64,000 nt of DNA from Voacanga thouarsii (Eukaryota > Streptophyta > Magnoliopsida > Gentianales > Apocynaceae): NCBI GenBank assembly GCA_026120185.1, contig JANUWF010001783.1:6541001-6605000 (forward strand), written 5' to 3'. The translations under genes and the position numbers were made by a program. Each line of letters begins with the position of its first letter. Within the stretch, counting starts at the first letter, position 1. Of this stretch, positions 61,310 through 64,000 are shown piece after piece. The notes under the pieces are model-generated. The model searched no databases. It was not told the origin of the DNA and saw only the letters and a program-made list of their open reading frames with translations.

Positions 61310-61573
61310 GATAGAAAAAAGGGTACTATGTTTAATTTTTTTTAACAAAATGTGCTAGCTGTTAGTCATTTTAGTGATACAATTGTAAAAGAATGTAGTA
61401 ATTGTTAGTATACGTGCTAAGTATATGGGGCGTCAATACAGGCATGATTGCGAAACATTTCAGTGCTTTGTGACTATGGTTTACCATCAGAAGCTCACGT
61501 ATGATGCACAATAACTTAACAGTGTCTTTTGGTACAGAAAATAGTTTTTTGTAAATCTAGTAGTGTTTTTATT
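61310..61573 (+). repeat. Satellite monomer nearly identical to one nine units away (copy 2)
   Basis: Partner of 58,903-59,170, differing at very few positions (for example aaatattt versus aaacattt). The sequence just upstream (61,262-61,300) is unlike that upstream of the partner, marking one edge of the converted or copied tract. Confidence 0.75.
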
Positions 61574-64000
61574 TGATAAAAAAAGGTATTTTGTTTAATT
61601 TTTTTTAACAAAAATGTGCAAGCTGTTAGTCATTTTAGGGATACAGTTGTAAAATAATGTAGTAATGGTTTGTATATATGCAAGTATACGGGGAGTCAAT
61701 ACGAGTTCCGTGCTTTGCGACGATGGTTTTCCATTAGAAACCCACGTATGATGCACAATTACTTGACCGTGTTTTTTTCCATAGAAAAAAGTTTTTTGTA
61801 ATTCTAGTAGTGTTTTTATTAGATAAAAAAAAAGGTATTTTGTTTAATTTTTTTTAACAATAGTGTGCAAGCTGTTCGTAATTTTAATGATACAGTAGTA
61901 ATAGAATGTAGTATTGGTTAGTATATGTGCTAAGTATGTGGGGCGTCAATATAAGCATGATTGGGGAACCTTTCTGTGCTTTGCGACGATGGTTTACCTT
62001 CAGAAGCCCACGTTTGATGCACAATAACTTAACCGTATTTTTTTCTACTGAAAAAGTTTTTTGTAATTCTAGTTTGTGCATTTATTTGACAAAAAAGAGG
62101 TATTTTCTTCAATTTTTGTTAAGAAAATAGTGTAAGCTGTTAGTAAATTTAGTGATACAGTTTTAAAAGAACGTAGTAATGGTAAGTATATATTCTAAGC
62201 ATATGGGGCGTCTACACAAGCATGATTGGGGAACCTTTCTGTGCTTTGCGACGATGGTTTACCATCAGAAACCCACGTATGATGCACAATAGCTTAACCG
62301 TGTCTCTTGGTACAGAATAAAGTTTTTTTTTGAAATTCAAGTAGTGTTTTTATTTGATAAAAAAAAAACGTATTTTGTTTAATTTTTTTTAACAAAAATG
62401 TGCTAGCTGTTAGTCATTTTAGTGATATAGTGGTAAAAGAATGTAGTAATTGTTAGTATATGTGCTAAGTATATGGGGCGTCAATACAAGCATGATTGGG
62501 AAACCTTTCGGTGCTTTGCGACAATGGTTTACAATCAGAATCCCGCGTATGATGCAAAGTTACTTAATCGTGTTTTTTTCTATAGAAAAAAGTTTTTTGT
62601 AATTCTAGTAGTGTTTTTTTTTTTTTTGACAAAAAAATGGTTTTTTGTTAAATTTTTTTTAACAAAAATGTACTAGCTATAAGTCATTTTTGTGATATAG
62701 TTGTAAAAAAACGTAGTAATTGTTAGTATATGTGCTAAGTATATGAGGCGTCAGTATAAGCGTGATTGGGGAACCTTTTGGTGCTTTGCGGTGATGGTTT
62801 ACCAACAGAAGCCTACGTATGATACACAATCACTTAACCGTGTTTTTTGCTACAGATAAAGGATTTTTGTAATTCTGGTAGTGTTTTAATTTGATAAAAA
62901 AAACAAAAGGTATTTTGTTTAATTTTTTTTAACAAATGTGTGCTTGTTGTTAGTCATGTTAGTGATACAGTAGTAAAAGAACGCTGTAATGGTTAGTGTA
63001 TGTGTTAAGTATATGGAGAGTCATTATAAGCATGATGGGAGTACCTTTCGGTGTTTTGCGACGATGGTTTACCATCAGAAGCCCACGTATGATGCACAAT
63101 AACTTAACCGTGTTTTTTTCCACAGAAATTTTTTTTCTGTAATTCTAGTAGTGTTTTTATTTGATAACAAAAATGGTATTTTGTTTAATTTTTGTTGACA
63201 AAAATGTACTAGATTTAGTAATTTTAGTGATACAATAGTAAAAGAACGTAGTAATGGTCAGTATACGTGGTAAGTATATGGGGCGTCAATAAAAGCATGA
63301 TTTAGGAACCTTTCGGAGCTTTGCGATGATGGTTTACCATCAGAAGCCGACGTATGATGCACAATAACTTAACCGTATATTTTTCTACTGAAAAAGTTTT
63401 TTTGTAATTCTAGGAATTGTTTTTATTTGATAAAAAAGAGGTATTTTGTTTAATTTTTTTAAAAAAAAGTGTGCTAGCTATTAGTAATTTTAGTGATACA
63501 GTTATAAAAGAACATAGTAATGGTTAGTATATGTGCTAAGTATATGGGGCGTCAATACATGCATGCATGGGGAACCTTTCGGTGCTTTGCAACGATGGTT
63601 TACCATTAGAAACCCACGTATGATGCACAATAACTTAATCGTGTCTTTTGGGACAGAAAAAAGTTTTTTGTAATTCTTGTAGTGTTTTTATTTGATAAAA
63701 AAATGGTATTTTGTTTAATTTTTTTTAACAAAAGTGTGCTAGCTGTTAGTGATTTTAGTGATACAGTTGTAAAAGAATGTAGTAACGGTTAGTATATGTG
63801 CTAAGTATATGGGGCGTCAAAATTAGCATAATTTGAGAACCTTTTGGTGTTTTGTGACGATGGTTTACCATTAAAAGCTCACGTATGATGCACAATAACT
63901 TAACCGTATTTTTTTCTGTTGAAAATGTTTTTTGTAATTCTCGTAGTGTTTTGATTTGATAAAAAAGAGGTATTTTGATTAATTTTTTTTAACAAAAATG

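Larger units (their letters stand above)
37490..64000 (+). repeat. Satellite array, about 265-267 bp monomer, about 100 copies
   Basis: Head-to-tail tandem repeat filling 26.5 kb and continuing past the window. Stepping one landmark (gtaatggttagtatatgtgc) gives 37,692, 37,959, 38,224 and 38,491, so about 266 bp. Monomer order: ggttagtatatgtgctaag; ggggcgtcaatacaagcatg; ctttcggtgctttgcgacga; tggtttaccatcagaagccc; acgtatgatgcacaataac; then a T-run, ctacag or variant, A-run, gtaattctagtagtg, ttttatttgataaaa, ggtattttgtttaa, T-run, acaaaaatgtgctagctg, ttagtaattttagtgata. All copies have one orientation. Divergence between random copies is roughly 5-15% by eye, with length changes mostly in A and T runs. 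Open frames of 60-90 codons in it are chance. Centromeric, pericentromeric or subtelomeric location cannot be told. Confidence 0.97.

Noticed and set aside
37695..62676. Many open frames of 60-90 codons on both strands in the satellite (for example 37,695-37,919, 41,430-41,699, 59,285-59,545).
   Set aside because: They recur at the same phase of the monomer, differ by frame and stop position between copies, and shift with A/T-run length. They are by-products of the repeat, not genes.
37490..64000. CRISPR-like or other prokaryotic repeat system.
   Set aside because: The repeats are contiguous 266-bp units without spacers, in a plant genome; there are no cas-like genes.

Overview
The window is nuclear DNA of a flowering plant, probably a dicot. 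Evidence: nested Ty1/copia and Ty3/gypsy LTR retrotransposons of plant type, tRNA-derived SINEs, an intron-containing gene for a peroxisomal vitamin K1 pathway thioesterase, and a long AT-rich satellite array. Nothing in it looks prokaryotic or organellar. Species cannot be named from the sequence.

Region 1 (1-28,522) is a nest of LTR retrotransposons. The order of insertion can be read from which element splits which. The oldest visible layer is a minus-strand copia element ('copia-A'). Its LTR edge is at 28,522 and its gag/protease remnant at about 7,712-8,718. Two elements interrupt it. (i) A plus-strand copia ('copia-B') of which only the RNase H end (5,589-5,908), polypurine tract and 3' LTR (5,933 to about 7,711) are seen. 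(ii) A SIRE-type copia on the minus strand (11,025-27,945), inserted in copia-A's LTR with a CGTAT/TGTAT target duplication. Copia-B is itself split at 5,588 by a related element in the opposite direction ('copia-C'; LTR 3,776-5,588, primer binding site 3,762-3,773, gag/protease 1,161-2,351). Copia-C is cut at 1,099 by the end of another LTR (1-1,099). The SIRE-type element carries gag, pol and an extra downstream envelope-like ORF. That ORF is split by a complete Ty3/gypsy element (14,678-20,937) flanked by a 5-bp target duplication. All these coding regions are decayed.

Region 2 (28,523-37,490) is the only gene-like island. It holds a three-exon gene for 1,4-dihydroxy-2-naphthoyl-CoA thioesterase (30,396-33,327) with an apparently open 170-residue product ending in a peroxisomal AKL signal. 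Around it are two SINE-like insertions, a GC-rich palindromic repeat in intron 2, and an unidentified exon-like CT-rich stretch near 34.7-35.07 kb.

Region 3 (about 37,490 to the window end) is a head-to-tail satellite with a monomer of about 265-267 bp, roughly 100 copies, all in one orientation, with no transposon insertion visible. Each monomer has a conserved, less AT-rich core of about 100 bp followed by poly-A/poly-T-rich DNA. Subtypes, a recent five-monomer (about 1.33 kb) duplication and other long-distance copies show ongoing unequal exchange or conversion. The array continues past 64,000. This satellite is the best candidate for something undescribed, but its novelty cannot be judged without a database search.
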